From Ardenticatenales bacterium (GTDB lineage: Bacteria; Chloroflexota; Anaerolineae; Promineifilales; Promineifilaceae), in assembly GCA_020634515.1 (NCBI GenBank), contig JACKBL010000003.1, forward strand, positions 1 to 64,000: 64,000 nt of DNA, given 5' to 3'. The position numbers and the translations under genes are program-made. Under the pieces are notes generated by a model. It was not told the origin of the DNA, did not search any database, and saw only the letters and a list, made by a program, of their open reading frames with translations. Positions 46,457 through 56,104 of the stretch are shown here, piece by piece (the stretch's first letter is position 1; each line of letters starts with the position of its first letter).

Positions 46457-47092
46457 TTAACTGAAAAGCGATAGACCAAAAGCACAAGCAAAAACGACGC
46501 CTCCTACAAGCAGAGCGAGAATTAGGGTTGCCCCTGATGCTTTCCATGCGGAAAAACCATGAACTTCACCGACACACTGCATAAGCACAACCAATGCCCA
46601 AATAGCAATGATCGTTTCTATGAGGGCAAAACCGAGGAGAAGGAGTGCGAGCAACGGGTTTGCATCAATTCGAGGTGTTGCCGATGTGAATAACTCTTTC
46701 CTAAAAAGGGCATATTCTGGTATCCACAGCAGAAGCGCCCAAATAATCGGCACGGATGACCAGGCTATCGCGGCCCTAACTTCCTCTGATGTAGCCTGCC
46801 CTCCCAACAGACTGCCGCTCCAGCGGAGGAGGGCGCCCATAATGTGGATAGAAATGACGCCACCAATCGGCCCGATGAAAACGGCAATACCAAGGAGCGC
46901 CAGCACCGTTAAGGAATCTCCCATATTCCTATTTGCGGCCCTGTTCAGGGATTGAGCAATACCGGTCAGTGCGGCAAGCAAGATAACGTGTCTCGTTGGA
47001 TCGGTATCGACAATCCATCGAATGGTCTCACGAGGCTTTGTCCAGATGCTCACCCAGGGATTTAATGATTTAACCGCGGTTTCCATATCCAT
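46457..47092 (-). CDS. Yip1-like multi-pass membrane protein
   Basis: Protein of 211 aa. It begins MDMETAVKSLNPWVSIWTKPRETIRWIVD, the usual cytoplasmic start of bacterial Yip1-domain proteins, followed by five or so hydrophobic segments (about 35-55, 65-95, 115-130, 145-170 and 185-208). Bacterial members are membrane proteins of unknown function. The inverted repeat at 47116-47168 lies immediately upstream of the start and may carry its control region. Confidence 0.75.
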   Translation of the reverse strand: MDMETAVKSLNPWVSIWTKPRETIRWIVDTDPTRHVILLAALTGIAQSLNRAANRNMGDSLTVLALLGIAVFIGPIGGVISIHIMGALLRWSGSLLGGQATSEEVRAAIAWSSVPIIWALLLWIPEYALFRKELFTSATPRIDANPLLALLLLGFALIETIIAIWALVVLMQCVGEVHGFSAWKASGATLILALLVGGVVFACAFGLSLFS

Positions 47093-47115
47093 ATTTTGTC
47101 TCCTCTGTAAATGAT

Positions 47116-47168
47116 CTTCCCGGAAGCAAGGTCACGGATGATGGTCCTGGGTAACAGCTTCCGGGAAG
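47116..47168. repeat. Inverted repeat CTTCCCGGAAGC...GCTTCCGGGAAG
   Basis: Perfect 12-bp arms (47116-47127 and 47157-47168) enclose 29 bases, 24 bases upstream of the Yip1-like start on the minus strand. Same family as 33734-33809. The following 196 bases up to 47364 hold no gene that I can see. Confidence 0.75.
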
Positions 47169-47364
47169 ATGTTCTCATTTATGACCATCATAAACTTGTC
47201 ATAAAATACTTATCCGACCACCATCGCGTTCGCTTTGCCTGGTCTCGATAAAGGGAGTGCCGGCATTTCCCCCAGTACCCCCCGCCCCACACGAAAACGT
47301 AAGACACCCAATTGCGCCAAACTCGATGGCGTTGGCGGCTGATGCCACAAAACCGGCAACTGCA

Positions 47365-50300
47365 TCAATGGCCCCGCCTTTCGACAATGGCGATTTCCGC
47401 TTCCGTGAGGCCGTAAAGGGCGTAGACGAGGCGGTCAATCTCCGCTTCCCACGCGCTCACGTCCGCCTGTGGGTTGGCCTGTCTGGCGGACAGGATTTGC
47501 CTGACGAGGGTCTCAACAGGACATTTGTCGTTTGTTTCTGCAATAGGGATTGCAGTCACATACATCGGCTTGAACTCATAAAAACCACCCTGCCGCGAAG
47601 CGGCTACTTGCTGAATGTACCACCAGAGTAGTTTTGAATTGAGAAGGCCGCTCAAATAGTGAACATCGTCAGAAACACAAATGGATGTCTTGTCATTGCC
47701 ATAAAAACTCCTCATATCAAGTGCGTATTCGGCGTTTTGGGTGATGGCAGGAATGATGATCTTCGGTTGTTCAAACTCTTGCCAGTAGGCGATGTTGTCC
47801 TGAATCTCAAACCATTCGTAGCTACCGACTTTACGCCCTGGCCATGGACCTCGCCAATTTTTGGGTTTGGGCATCAGTTGTTCTTTGTATTGCAGCAGGT
47901 GTTTTTTAATACTTGGATATTCATCAATTTTGATTCCACGACGGGTGAAAATAAGCCACAAATCTTGGGAAAACACCTGCCACCGCTTAACGTCCCGGCC
48001 GCGCAGGAATGGTTTCAAAATTTCCACCGAGGAGGGATGTGCGGCAATCAGCCGGTCGCGGGTGGCACGGTCTACCACGAACGCTTCATTCAGCCCGGTT
48101 TTAATGCCGTAGTAAAATCGTCCCCGGACGTACTCCCCCAAGGGCGTTCCCGCCCGGCGCAATTTTGCCAATAATGCCAGCACCTCTTTTTGCTCCAGCC
48201 GCCAGCCATCAGCCCCTAAATCACGTTGACGCATGGTGAAGAATCTGGTTGCCAACACTTCGTCGAATCGTTCCAGCGGTTCCCCCCTCGCCCAGGTCAA
48301 CGCTTTGAAAGCGTTGTCATCGGGTTCAGCCTTTTGCGTAAGCAAGATACTGGGGTAAGCAATCGCCTCAAAAATGGGCGCGTCGCCAAAATCTATAATT
48401 TGGCGCACTCTGGTCTGACTCCCTAAAAATCGGCGCAATTTCTGGCCATAGCCGGAGCGAAAATATTTGTTAGAGCAAATAAAAGTTAGCAGGCCGTTGT
48501 CGCGCAGCAGGCGTACCCCTTTTTCAAAAAAGTAGACAAAGAGGTCCGCAGTGCCGGTGTAGCACGCAAACTGCTTTTGCAGCGTCGGCTTTAGCGTCTT
48601 GATCTCTTCTTGGCGCACGTAAGGCGGGTTGGCGATGACCAGATCAAAGCCCCCATTTTGCTGGAATACGTCGGCAAAGACCGTTTTGAAGTCGAAGTTC
48701 ACCATATAGCCCAGGACGCGCCGGGAGTTGGCATAGCGGCTCTCAATTTTAGCGTCAATCGCCGCTTTCAGTTCATTTTTGCGCGTGACGTTCGTCTCGT
48801 TGAAATGTTGACGCATCAGATCGCTGATCTCTTGCCCAATGGCCGTCTGGTAGCTGTCCGGGAAGCCAATCAACGAATTGCCGCACACAATTTTGTAATC
48901 GAGGTTGGGCAGCGGCTTGATCCGCCGGATGTCCTCCTCCTCTACAATCAAGGAAAGCCAGAGGCGCAGTTTGGCAATCTCCACCGCGCCGGGGTCAATG
49001 TCCACCCCGTACAGGGCGTGTTCAATGCACGCTCGCTTAAAGGCGTAGGGGGACCGGTCAGATCGCAGGTCTGGGAGGTAGGTGGTCAGCGTCCCCCGCG
49101 CGCGCACAATCTCGCTCATCATGCCCACGGGAAAAGCGCCGCTGCCCACTGCCGGGTCGCAAACGGTGATGGCCGCCAGTTTCTCATCCAGCAAGGCGGC
49201 GTTTGCCCGGATGGCGGGCGGGGCGGCGAAGGGGTATGTGTCGGTCTCGCGCCCTTCTTTAATTACGCGCGCATCGTTTTCGCGCCAATCTTCACCGCGC
49301 TCAATCAAGGCGGTTATGTCCGCCTGGCTTGCCTGGCCGTCGAGGGATGTTGCCAGGTAGTGGATGAGAGAATGCCGGCACATATAATGCACAATCTCCC
49401 GCGGCGTATAATAAACCCCATACTGCTTGTTGAATTTACTCTCTTCCCCCTTCCTGCCGCTGCCCAGCACGCGCACAAATTCGGCGTAATTGTCCGGGCG
49501 AATGGCATTAAACTTTTCATACGCCTTCCCCAACAGTTCCGGGTCAATAGCGACTTCTTTTTCAAACGGCTCGTCTTCGCGCACCGTAAAGTTGTAGCGG
49601 TCGAAGATGTCCAAAATGCCGTTACCCGTGTCCCCTTCCTTCGTCTTATTCTGGTTAGAAAAGAGGTCATTGGGCAGCAAAATATCCGCGTGTACCCAAT
49701 CATAATTGCCCATGGGGTCAAACAGTCCGCCGTTGAGGAAGGGAATGCGGCAGTTAAAGCGGCTGTAGTAATGATCGTCGTGACCGCGGTCAATACGCAG
49801 GGCTTCGTAAAAGAGGGGTTCGAGAATGTCGTTGAAGAAGTTAACGTAAGGGCCATGTGCGCCATTGAACAGTTCGCGCAAAAACTGCTTCGAGCCTTCG
49901 CCCCACGCCCCATCCCGTGGCACGCCAAACCACCCCTTCTTTTGCAAGTAATACAAAAAGACAATCTGCCCCAACAACTTCTTCGCCAGATTGACCGTAT
50001 CCACCCCTTTGGCGGCTAAATCCGCCCGCGCTTTGGGGTTGGCCGCCACCGCCTTATCCAACTCCGCTTTGGTGCGAATAAACAGATCACGGTACTTCTC
50101 GAAAAACTCCCTGGTGACTTTTTCGATATTAAACGCCTCTTCCAACTGTGCCAGCGTCGGGTTGCGCTCCGTTTCCTGCATGATGGGCACAAACCGGGTT
50201 TGGGCCGTGTGGCTTTTTTCATTCGCCCCCACCAGAAACGACCAACGGCGAGCCGGGGTAAACTCGTCCACCGCCTTGGTGACCCCTTTTGCCGTGGCTA

Positions 50301-50709
50301 CCAGGCGCGTTTCCAATTTGACCAGGGAAAACCGCCAGTCATCCATGTTCTCGGCGGACACAAAAGCCACCAGAGCCGCATCCTTATCCACATCGGAGCC
50401 ATATTTGCCTTGCAGATACCCGGCAATGAAGCGGCGTTGGGTAGCGCGAGCGCGTTCAACAGCCGTGTCCCGCTTTAAGTAAACAACCAGCACATCGACC
50501 CGGCGGCCTTGGTCATCGGTATATTTGCCCAACCGTTCATATTTGCTCACATAATTGTGGAAAGCGTCGGGGATGAATGAGCCGGTGTAAGTGAAGGGAT
50601 CAAGCTCTATCTGGTTGAGCAAACGGCCGATGAAATTAGCAAAATGGTCGCGGCGAAAGGGGGATTCAAACGTGTCACGAACGAGGTCAATGGCGTGTTG
50701 TTTGTTCAT
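47365..50709 (-). CDS. Eco57I-like N6-adenine DNA methylase / restriction-modification protein
   Basis: Protein of 1114 aa. The SAM-binding motif DPAVGSGAFP (near residue 518) and the catalytic motif NPPYVRQEE (near 693) identify an N6-adenine methyltransferase of the Eco57I/type IIG-like group. The N-terminal half (about 1-450) has a region with DVLVVYLKRDTAVERARATQRRF that could be a nuclease-like or accessory domain. The C-terminal part (about 830-1110) looks like a target-recognition domain. It lies 48 bases downstream of VapC on the same strand and shares the locus with the helicase at 51384-54572. Role: probably self-methylation and/or restriction in defence. Confidence 0.8.
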   Translation of the reverse strand: MNKQHAIDLVRDTFESPFRRDHFANFIGRLLNQIELDPFTYTGSFIPDAFHNYVSKYERLGKYTDDQGRRVDVLVVYLKRDTAVERARATQRRFIAGYLQGKYGSDVDKDAALVAFVSAENMDDWRFSLVKLETRLVATAKGVTKAVDEFTPARRWSFLVGANEKSHTAQTRFVPIMQETERNPTLAQLEEAFNIEKVTREFFEKYRDLFIRTKAELDKAVAANPKARADLAAKGVDTVNLAKKLLGQIVFLYYLQKKGWFGVPRDGAWGEGSKQFLRELFNGAHGPYVNFFNDILEPLFYEALRIDRGHDDHYYSRFNCRIPFLNGGLFDPMGNYDWVHADILLPNDLFSNQNKTKEGDTGNGILDIFDRYNFTVREDEPFEKEVAIDPELLGKAYEKFNAIRPDNYAEFVRVLGSGRKGEESKFNKQYGVYYTPREIVHYMCRHSLIHYLATSLDGQASQADITALIERGEDWRENDARVIKEGRETDTYPFAAPPAIRANAALLDEKLAAITVCDPAVGSGAFPVGMMSEIVRARGTLTTYLPDLRSDRSPYAFKRACIEHALYGVDIDPGAVEIAKLRLWLSLIVEEEDIRRIKPLPNLDYKIVCGNSLIGFPDSYQTAIGQEISDLMRQHFNETNVTRKNELKAAIDAKIESRYANSRRVLGYMVNFDFKTVFADVFQQNGGFDLVIANPPYVRQEEIKTLKPTLQKQFACYTGTADLFVYFFEKGVRLLRDNGLLTFICSNKYFRSGYGQKLRRFLGSQTRVRQIIDFGDAPIFEAIAYPSILLTQKAEPDDNAFKALTWARGEPLERFDEVLATRFFTMRQRDLGADGWRLEQKEVLALLAKLRRAGTPLGEYVRGRFYYGIKTGLNEAFVVDRATRDRLIAAHPSSVEILKPFLRGRDVKRWQVFSQDLWLIFTRRGIKIDEYPSIKKHLLQYKEQLMPKPKNWRGPWPGRKVGSYEWFEIQDNIAYWQEFEQPKIIIPAITQNAEYALDMRSFYGNDKTSICVSDDVHYLSGLLNSKLLWWYIQQVAASRQGGFYEFKPMYVTAIPIAETNDKCPVETLVRQILSARQANPQADVSAWEAEIDRLVYALYGLTEAEIAIVERRGH

Positions 50710-50757
50710 AATAGGTTTCCTGTAAGGGCATATTGCGACACGTTCCTTCCTTCCCGA

Positions 50758-51120
50758 TTACAGGGTGTAAGGCAGGTGGATCCCTGGCTGATCAGGTGGG
50801 AAATCTCTGGTATTGCGCGTCACCAGAATGGCGTTGTTGGTACGGGCTGTCGCCCAAATAATGGCATCGGGTAAACGGATGCGTTGCGTCCGGCGAATTT
50901 GTATGGCCGCCTCAGCTACAATCAAATCCAGCGACATAACCTCGAAGTAGCTCTCTAAAAAATCACGTAAATCGGCATCATTACCTTGCGCTCCAACAAG
51001 AACTTCCATCCAGGTGATGCGGCTGATGAGAACACGTTCATATCGGCCATATTCTACATCGGCTGCTTCCACACCATTCAAGGCATCAATCACGATATTG
51101 GTGTCAAAAACAGCGATCAT
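50758..51120 (-). CDS. VapC-like PIN-domain toxin
   Basis: Protein of 120 aa. PIN-domain acidic residues are present: FDTN (Asp6), WMEVL (Glu39), LPDAIIWATA (Asp85) and TRNTRDF (Asp106). These proteins are ribonucleases that cut specific RNAs when freed from the antitoxin. Its start overlaps the end of the antitoxin gene by 4 bases, the usual arrangement. It sits between the helicase and methylase of the putative defence locus. Confidence 0.88.
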   Translation of the reverse strand: MIAVFDTNIVIDALNGVEAADVEYGRYERVLISRITWMEVLVGAQGNDADLRDFLESYFEVMSLDLIVAEAAIQIRRTQRIRLPDAIIWATARTNNAILVTRNTRDFPPDQPGIHLPYTL

Positions 51121-51341
51121 TCAGACCCCCATTCGGCGCGGATCTCCTGTTGATATGCCAGCGCGTCAATGTGCCGCTCTTGCCATGCGCCAAAAGCCGG
51201 ATGTTTTTTTAAGGAACGTCGCTTTGACGGAGATGTCATCGCTACGCGCTGTTGCAAAAAGAGGATGAAATCCAGCACCTCTGTCTGTTTTTCCATTGGC
51301 AAACCCTGTAACTGTTTTTCAATTTGCTCAATCAGAGTCAT
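51117..51341 (-). CDS. DUF2281-like antitoxin (VapB role)
   Basis: Protein of 74 aa: IEKQLQGLPMEKQTEVLDFILF is the DUF2281 signature, and the basic C-terminal half is likely to wrap the toxin. It is followed directly by the PIN toxin gene. The pair lies within a minus-strand run of four genes (helicase, antitoxin, toxin, methylase), 42 bases after the helicase stop, so co-transcription is likely. Confidence 0.82.
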   Translation of the reverse strand: MTLIEQIEKQLQGLPMEKQTEVLDFILFLQQRVAMTSPSKRRSLKKHPAFGAWQERHIDALAYQQEIRAEWGSE

Positions 51342-51383
51342 GATTCCCTCGCAATCTACTCGTTTTTACCGATTATAAACCAA

Positions 51384-54300
51384 CTACTCCGCCAGATACA
51401 TAGATAATATGACTTCGCGCTTGCCGGCAGCGCGGGGATTCTGTTCCGCATAGTGGCTCTCGAGTAAACGTGCCGGCACAGTCGTTTGCAAGACAGCCAA
51501 CACCTTTAGCGGGCTGATCGTCGCCACGCTTATCTTTTTCACCTGATTCAGGGCCGTTTTCACCGTCTGCTTGGGCAGCCCGCCTGCTTCCAACCGGGCA
51601 ACCACCATCTTTGCGTACAGTTCCTGCTCATCAGTTAGTTGCTCCGTTTGCCTAAAAACCGTCTTCAAAATACGGAGAAGTTGCCGTGTACTGTCCTGCC
51701 TCCGTCGCGTAGCCGGTTCGACCATCTCTTCGGTGGTGGCATAAACAAACGCCTCTTTGTTCCTGTCTAGCAAGTCAAAATAGGTTTGGGGAAGTCTCTT
51801 TCGCTTGTCCGTGACCATGCATGCCAACAAGCCGGCCGCCGTCACGAAATCCAGTTCCACACTTTCCAACTCGCCGGTCGCCATAAAGAACTTTTGCACC
51901 TTGCCACGACGGAAATACGTTACCAGCGAATGCGGGTAATGGTCGCTCTGTTTACCAGAACGGGCCTTTTTCGGCAGTCGTTTAATTTTGGCAAACGTGT
52001 CTGGATCATTATCCCGAATCTCCTTAATCAGTGTCAGGTATTTTAGCTCCGACACCTCTTCCTCATCCTCGCCCGTCACCGTCTCTTTCGAGACCAATCG
52101 GTTGAACAACTCGTGCGAGCCAACCGGCTCTCCCTCCGTGAGCAAGGCCGCATCCCCGCCCAATAAAGTCAGAAAAGCGTTAATCTTGGCTTCGGCTGCC
52201 TCTTTGAGTTTGATTTCATCGTTAGCCTGGCGCGTGGGAAAAAAGTTAAAGGTATAAATGGCATCAAACGGCGTATCGACACGGTTAATGCGCCCCACGC
52301 GTTGCATCAGGCGGGTGGGGTTCCAGGGAATGTCGTAATTGATGACCACATTGGCGCGATGCAGATTCACCCCTTCCGAGAGAACCTCAGTGGTGATGAG
52401 GATGCGGTAATCATCCTTAGGATGGCGGGCTTTGGCATCGAAATTTTCGATCACAATCCGCTGCGTCGCTTCGCCGGAGCCGCCAGTAAAGCAGAGCGCC
52501 TGGTTGGAATTAGCTTGGTTGACGTATTCAGTGAGATATTCAGCCGTTTCCTTCGATTCCGTAAAAAGGATCAGCTTGTTTTCGCGCAGTAGTTGATTCC
52601 GCTTCAGTTTCTCCAGTAAAGCCACCAACTTGGGATCGCGCCTAACCTGTCGCCATAACGCCTGAACTTCCTGCAAAATGGCTAAATCATGGCGTAAATC
52701 TGACAAGAAATGGTCCCGAAAATCCTCGCTGTTCAACCGTTCCGCCTTGCCTTCATCTAACAATTGTTGTACGGCTTCATCATCATCCTGTTCCAGCAAT
52801 TCGAAAATTTTCTGGGTATGTTTTTTGCTCAGATAAACGTGTCCCTTTTCAAACCCGGCAATAAACAGCTCGTAGGAACGAATAAACCGGTCAACCGATT
52901 TACGAAAAGCAAAAAAGCTACTTTCCAATCGTTTGACCAGCAAAATTTTCATAAACCGCCCCATATTCCGCTGCGACTGCGCTTCCAATTGATCGACCTT
53001 GCCCTTGTAATACAACAAAGGGGTATAGCGGGCATAGGTAAACTGCTGCGAGATCAGGGCAATGGTGCGGTTAAAAATGGCGTCTTCTTGCTCGTCTAGT
53101 TCATAAAAAAGAGGCTCCGGGTTATTCACTTCCGGGAATTTGAGATTCTGCGTGGCCAGGTCCTTACCAAAATAACGCACGATTTCGGCTCTCGTGCGCC
53201 GTACCATGAGATACTTCAACACCTTTTCCCGTATCTCACGGGCATTTTCGCGCACCACCCGCAGGTACTCGGTGTTGTCTCTTTGCCGATCTAGCCCATC
53301 TAGCTTTCTTTGCAGCTTGCCAAAGAAGGATTCCAGATCGGGCAAATTGGGGATACTGCTTTTTCGCGCGTTCTGGAATAGTTTAATCTGGCTCAGAATG
53401 TCTTTAGGTGAATTGTTATAGGGGGTCGCCGTAACCAGAATGACCCGTTTACCGCGGCAGATTTCCGCCAGTTTCTCATAAGTCACATTGGTTTCCGTGC
53501 GAAAGCGATGGGCTTCATCAATGATGATATTGGTATATCTTTGTGTACCATTCGCCAGAATATCGTCCAGTTTGCCCACCGATTGATAATCGGCCGGTAT
53601 TTTGAAATCGGAGAAAGCGTTGGGCCAGGAGCCGGGATTGTCTCGATCTAGCAAAGCAGGCGGCGCAATGATCAGCGTTCGCCCGTCCAATTGCCCGGCC
53701 AACAAGGTCGCAATATACGTTTTGCCCAGGCCCACCACATCAGAAACAAACACGCCGCCATACTCTTCCAAAATCTTCCTGGCGTTCAGGACGGCCTGTT
53801 CCTGATATTCCAGTTTCATAAACTTGTCCGGCAGGTAGTTCGTAAACAGTTCATCAGAACGACTCAATTCCCCTTTGAAATACTCATACAAGAACTTCAA
53901 AAAGAGTTGATAGGGTGTAATGTCCTGATTGAGCCAGGTTCTGGTTTGGATAGTTTCGATGTATTTTTCGCTGATGTCTACGGCGTCGGCCCAAAGTTCC
54001 TCAAATTTCTGTCTGGCAAAGTAGTAATCGGCGCTGTTCTTCAATTCAACGTTAAATTCCAGATTCTCCACTAACCCGGACTGGGTGAGATTGCTGGAGC
54101 CGGTAATGACCCGACCAACATCCCGACCTCCTTCAGGAAAAGTGACGATATATAATTTGGCGTGGATTTTCCGCGAAGGATAAACCTTGATTTCCAGCTT
54201 ACCACTTCTGATCCAGGCGATAAAACGGGCCACACCATCTTCCGTGTCAGCGTTGTCGGGCGATTCCTCCAACTCTTTTTCCACTAATTCGGCGTATGCT

Positions 54301-54572
54301 TGTTTGGCCTCAGCCGGAGGGAGATGGAATTCTAGCTGCTGCTCCCGTTGGGCATTGGTGATCAGGTCATATGTGCGCTGATCGGTACTAATACCAATAA
54401 GGATTCTAATCTTCTCGGTTGCGGCTAACGCATGATGGATAGCATAAAAACCGCTGGTGTAAAAGTACCCAACCAGGCAATCAAAGAAGCGCGCATCTTT
54501 GATCAGAACGTTAAATCTATCTCTTAGAGTCCGACTATTTTCGTTGGTGATAAACGTAAGGTCTGTGGTCAT
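51384..54572 (-). CDS. PLD-nuclease plus SNF2-type helicase
   Basis: Protein of 1062 aa. The N-terminal part has a phospholipase-D-type HxK motif (His137, Lys139 in KIHAKLYIV) followed by TGSSNLTQSG, the single-HKD nuclease pattern. A superfamily 2 helicase follows: DVVGLGKT (Walker A, 278-285), IIIDEAHRFR (DEAH, 352-355), VTATPYNNSP, and the C-terminal lobe with ILFTESKET, ILITTEVLSEGVNLHRA and QRVGRINR. Such PLD-helicases are common beside DNA methylases in defence loci. Here the partner is the methylase protein downstream. Probably a nuclease-translocase acting on foreign DNA. Confidence 0.85.
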   Translation of the reverse strand: MTTDLTFITNENSRTLRDRFNVLIKDARFFDCLVGYFYTSGFYAIHHALAATEKIRILIGISTDQRTYDLITNAQREQQLEFHLPPAEAKQAYAELVEKELEESPDNADTEDGVARFIAWIRSGKLEIKVYPSRKIHAKLYIVTFPEGGRDVGRVITGSSNLTQSGLVENLEFNVELKNSADYYFARQKFEELWADAVDISEKYIETIQTRTWLNQDITPYQLFLKFLYEYFKGELSRSDELFTNYLPDKFMKLEYQEQAVLNARKILEEYGGVFVSDVVGLGKTYIATLLAGQLDGRTLIIAPPALLDRDNPGSWPNAFSDFKIPADYQSVGKLDDILANGTQRYTNIIIDEAHRFRTETNVTYEKLAEICRGKRVILVTATPYNNSPKDILSQIKLFQNARKSSIPNLPDLESFFGKLQRKLDGLDRQRDNTEYLRVVRENAREIREKVLKYLMVRRTRAEIVRYFGKDLATQNLKFPEVNNPEPLFYELDEQEDAIFNRTIALISQQFTYARYTPLLYYKGKVDQLEAQSQRNMGRFMKILLVKRLESSFFAFRKSVDRFIRSYELFIAGFEKGHVYLSKKHTQKIFELLEQDDDEAVQQLLDEGKAERLNSEDFRDHFLSDLRHDLAILQEVQALWRQVRRDPKLVALLEKLKRNQLLRENKLILFTESKETAEYLTEYVNQANSNQALCFTGGSGEATQRIVIENFDAKARHPKDDYRILITTEVLSEGVNLHRANVVINYDIPWNPTRLMQRVGRINRVDTPFDAIYTFNFFPTRQANDEIKLKEAAEAKINAFLTLLGGDAALLTEGEPVGSHELFNRLVSKETVTGEDEEEVSELKYLTLIKEIRDNDPDTFAKIKRLPKKARSGKQSDHYPHSLVTYFRRGKVQKFFMATGELESVELDFVTAAGLLACMVTDKRKRLPQTYFDLLDRNKEAFVYATTEEMVEPATRRRQDSTRQLLRILKTVFRQTEQLTDEQELYAKMVVARLEAGGLPKQTVKTALNQVKKISVATISPLKVLAVLQTTVPARLLESHYAEQNPRAAGKREVILSMYLAE

Positions 54573-54683
54573 GGCCAGATTTTACCCGCAAATCTGAAGT
54601 TCGGGGAAAATGGGATGGTCTCAAACGTAACGACTCTGGCGCGGCGCATGGTGGCGGTACGGAAAAATGGTTGCGGTGGGTGG

Positions 54684-55283
54684 TCATGGCAGGGTGCCGC
54701 GCAGGAGGGGGATGAGGGCGTGGATGGCTTTGCCGCGGTGGCTGATCTGGTGTTTTTGTGCCGGCATCATCTCCGCCAACGTCCGCCCCAAAGCAGAAAC
54801 ATAAAACACCGGGTCATAGCCGAACCCGTGCGTGCCCGCCGGGGTCGTGGCAATAAACCCCTCGCAGACGCCCTCAACCGTGCCGACTACGCCTGTAGGA
54901 CGCGCGAGGGCAATCACGCAGCGGAAACGGGCCGTGCGCGCCTCCCAGGGCACGTCCGCCAGCGCGCGCAGCAACCGCTCATACCGCTGCCTCGGCGTCA
55001 GATCAGGTCCGCCATAACGCGCAGGATAGATACCCGGCTCCCCATCGAGCGCATCCACAAACAGCCCCGTATCGTCCGCCAGCGTGAGCAGCCCACTGGC
55101 ACGGGCGTAGGCCGCCGCCTTGAGGATGGCATTTTCCGCCAGCGTCGTTCCCGACTCCTCCACGGAAAATGAGACGCCCACGTCCGCCAGCCCCAACCAC
55201 GCCACGTCCAGTTCTCCCAACATATCGGCAAACTCAGCTACTTTTCCTTGATTATGGGATGCCACCAATAACTGCTGCTTCAT
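54684..55283 (-). CDS. rdgB: RdgB/HAM1-type XTP/dITP diphosphatase
   Basis: Protein of 199 aa. It hydrolyses non-canonical purine triphosphates (XTP, dITP) to keep them out of DNA. Signature motifs are SHNQGK (9-14), ADDTGL (69-74), ARYGG, HGFGYDPVFY and SHRGKAI near the end. The ATG at 55283 is preferred over an upstream in-frame start at 55310. It is divergent from the DUF177-obgE-nadD group, so both promoters lie within about 290 bases. Confidence 0.93.
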   Translation of the reverse strand: MKQQLLVASHNQGKVAEFADMLGELDVAWLGLADVGVSFSVEESGTTLAENAILKAAAYARASGLLTLADDTGLFVDALDGEPGIYPARYGGPDLTPRQRYERLLRALADVPWEARTARFRCVIALARPTGVVGTVEGVCEGFIATTPAGTHGFGYDPVFYVSALGRTLAEMMPAQKHQISHRGKAIHALIPLLRGTLP

Positions 55284-55376
55284 GCGTTTTCCTTGTTTGC
55301 GTGCCGGCATTTACCCGCCGCACCTGAGACAATCCTGAACATCATGCCGCTGACCGTCCATCGCAGGTCATCCGCG

Positions 55377-55405
55377 TTGGCGCTGCCAGGGGCGTATGTT
55401 ATACT
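55377..55405 (+). promoter_or_regulatory. Candidate sigma-70-type promoter for DUF177-obgE-nadD
   Basis: TTGGCG (55377-55382) and TATACT (55400-55405) are separated by exactly 17 bases. They lie upstream of the first gene of the group, with a leader of about 160 bases. Not tested; chosen by consensus only. Confidence 0.45.
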
Positions 55406-55497
55406 CCATTTCAGCCGGGCCACCTACCAATGCCTGGCGTTTTTGTATTATGGAGGAGTTCCCCATGCGCGGGGCACACCACGAAGGATGAAAACAA

Positions 55498-55528
55498 TCA
55501 CAGATTGCGCAGATGACACAGATTCGCG
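55498..55528 (+). repeat. CACAGATT-type repeat in the DUF177 leader
   Basis: The block reads 'atcacagattgcgcagat', then 'gacacagattcgcg', with two CACAGATT words 16 bases apart. A line 'tccgtgttcatccgcgtcc' follows. I recall this wording as a dispersed repeat in related genomes; no second copy is seen in the window. Confidence 0.4.
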
Positions 55529-55571
55529 TATTTCCGTGTTCATCCGCGTCCTTTTTTCGGAGGAGACAGCT

Positions 55572-56099
55572 ATGGGCGCAAAAAAACTCTCTCCCTTGCG
55601 GTTCAATTTCGGGTTCTTGCTGGAAGCCGACCTGGGGACCAGCCGCGAGATCGAACTAGACTATCCCGTTATCCGCATCGCCGCGGACGTGACCCTCAGC
55701 CCGTTGCAGGGGGTGTTTCAAGCCACGCGCACGTCAAGGGGCATCTACATTCAGGGCAATCTGCACAGCCATATTGCCGTGGAGTGCGCGCGCTGCCTGA
55801 CGGAGACGATGTTGCCGATCACCATTCACCTGGATGATCTGTACTACTCCCAGGGTCCCGTGCCCACGGGCGAGTATCGCATCGGGGAGAACGGGATTTT
55901 GGACCTGGCCCCCCTGGTGCGGGAAGTGAGCCTGCTGGAAGTGCCCATGCAGCCCATCTGCCGCCCCGATTGTCGCGGTCTGTGCGTCACCTGTGGCCAA
56001 AATTTGAATGAGGGGACGTGCAACTGCGAGACGGACGACATCGATCCCCGGTTGGCGGCGCTGCGCGCGTTGTTGCCCGGCGCCACGGATGAGAATTAA
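55572..56099 (+). CDS. DUF177 (YceD-like) protein
   Basis: Protein of 175 aa. GGAGGAGA precedes the ATG at 55572. It has the DUF177 features ECARCLTE (the conserved CxxC), LDLAPLVREVSLLEVPMQPIC, and a C-terminal cluster CRPDCRGLCVTCGQNLN with CNC. This family is usually linked to rpmF (L32) and 23S rRNA maturation in bacteria and plastids. Here rpmF does not follow; obgE starts 5 bases after the stop. A cytoplasmic role in ribosome or rRNA biogenesis fits the neighbour ObgE. Confidence 0.85.
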   Translation: MGAKKLSPLRFNFGFLLEADLGTSREIELDYPVIRIAADVTLSPLQGVFQATRTSRGIYIQGNLHSHIAVECARCLTETMLPITIHLDDLYYSQGPVPTGEYRIGENGILDLAPLVREVSLLEVPMQPICRPDCRGLCVTCGQNLNEGTCNCETDDIDPRLAALRALLPGATDEN

Positions 56100-56104
56100 C
56101 GCTT

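Noticed and set aside
48610..50019. Plus-strand frame of 469 codons opposite the methylase
   Set aside because: The minus strand carries the methylase motifs DPAVGSG and NPPY; the plus-strand product has no recognisable features.
47365..54572. DISARM or BREX system
   Set aside because: Only a helicase and a methylase are present; drmA/drmB/drmC-type or pglZ/brxC-type genes are absent from the flanks.
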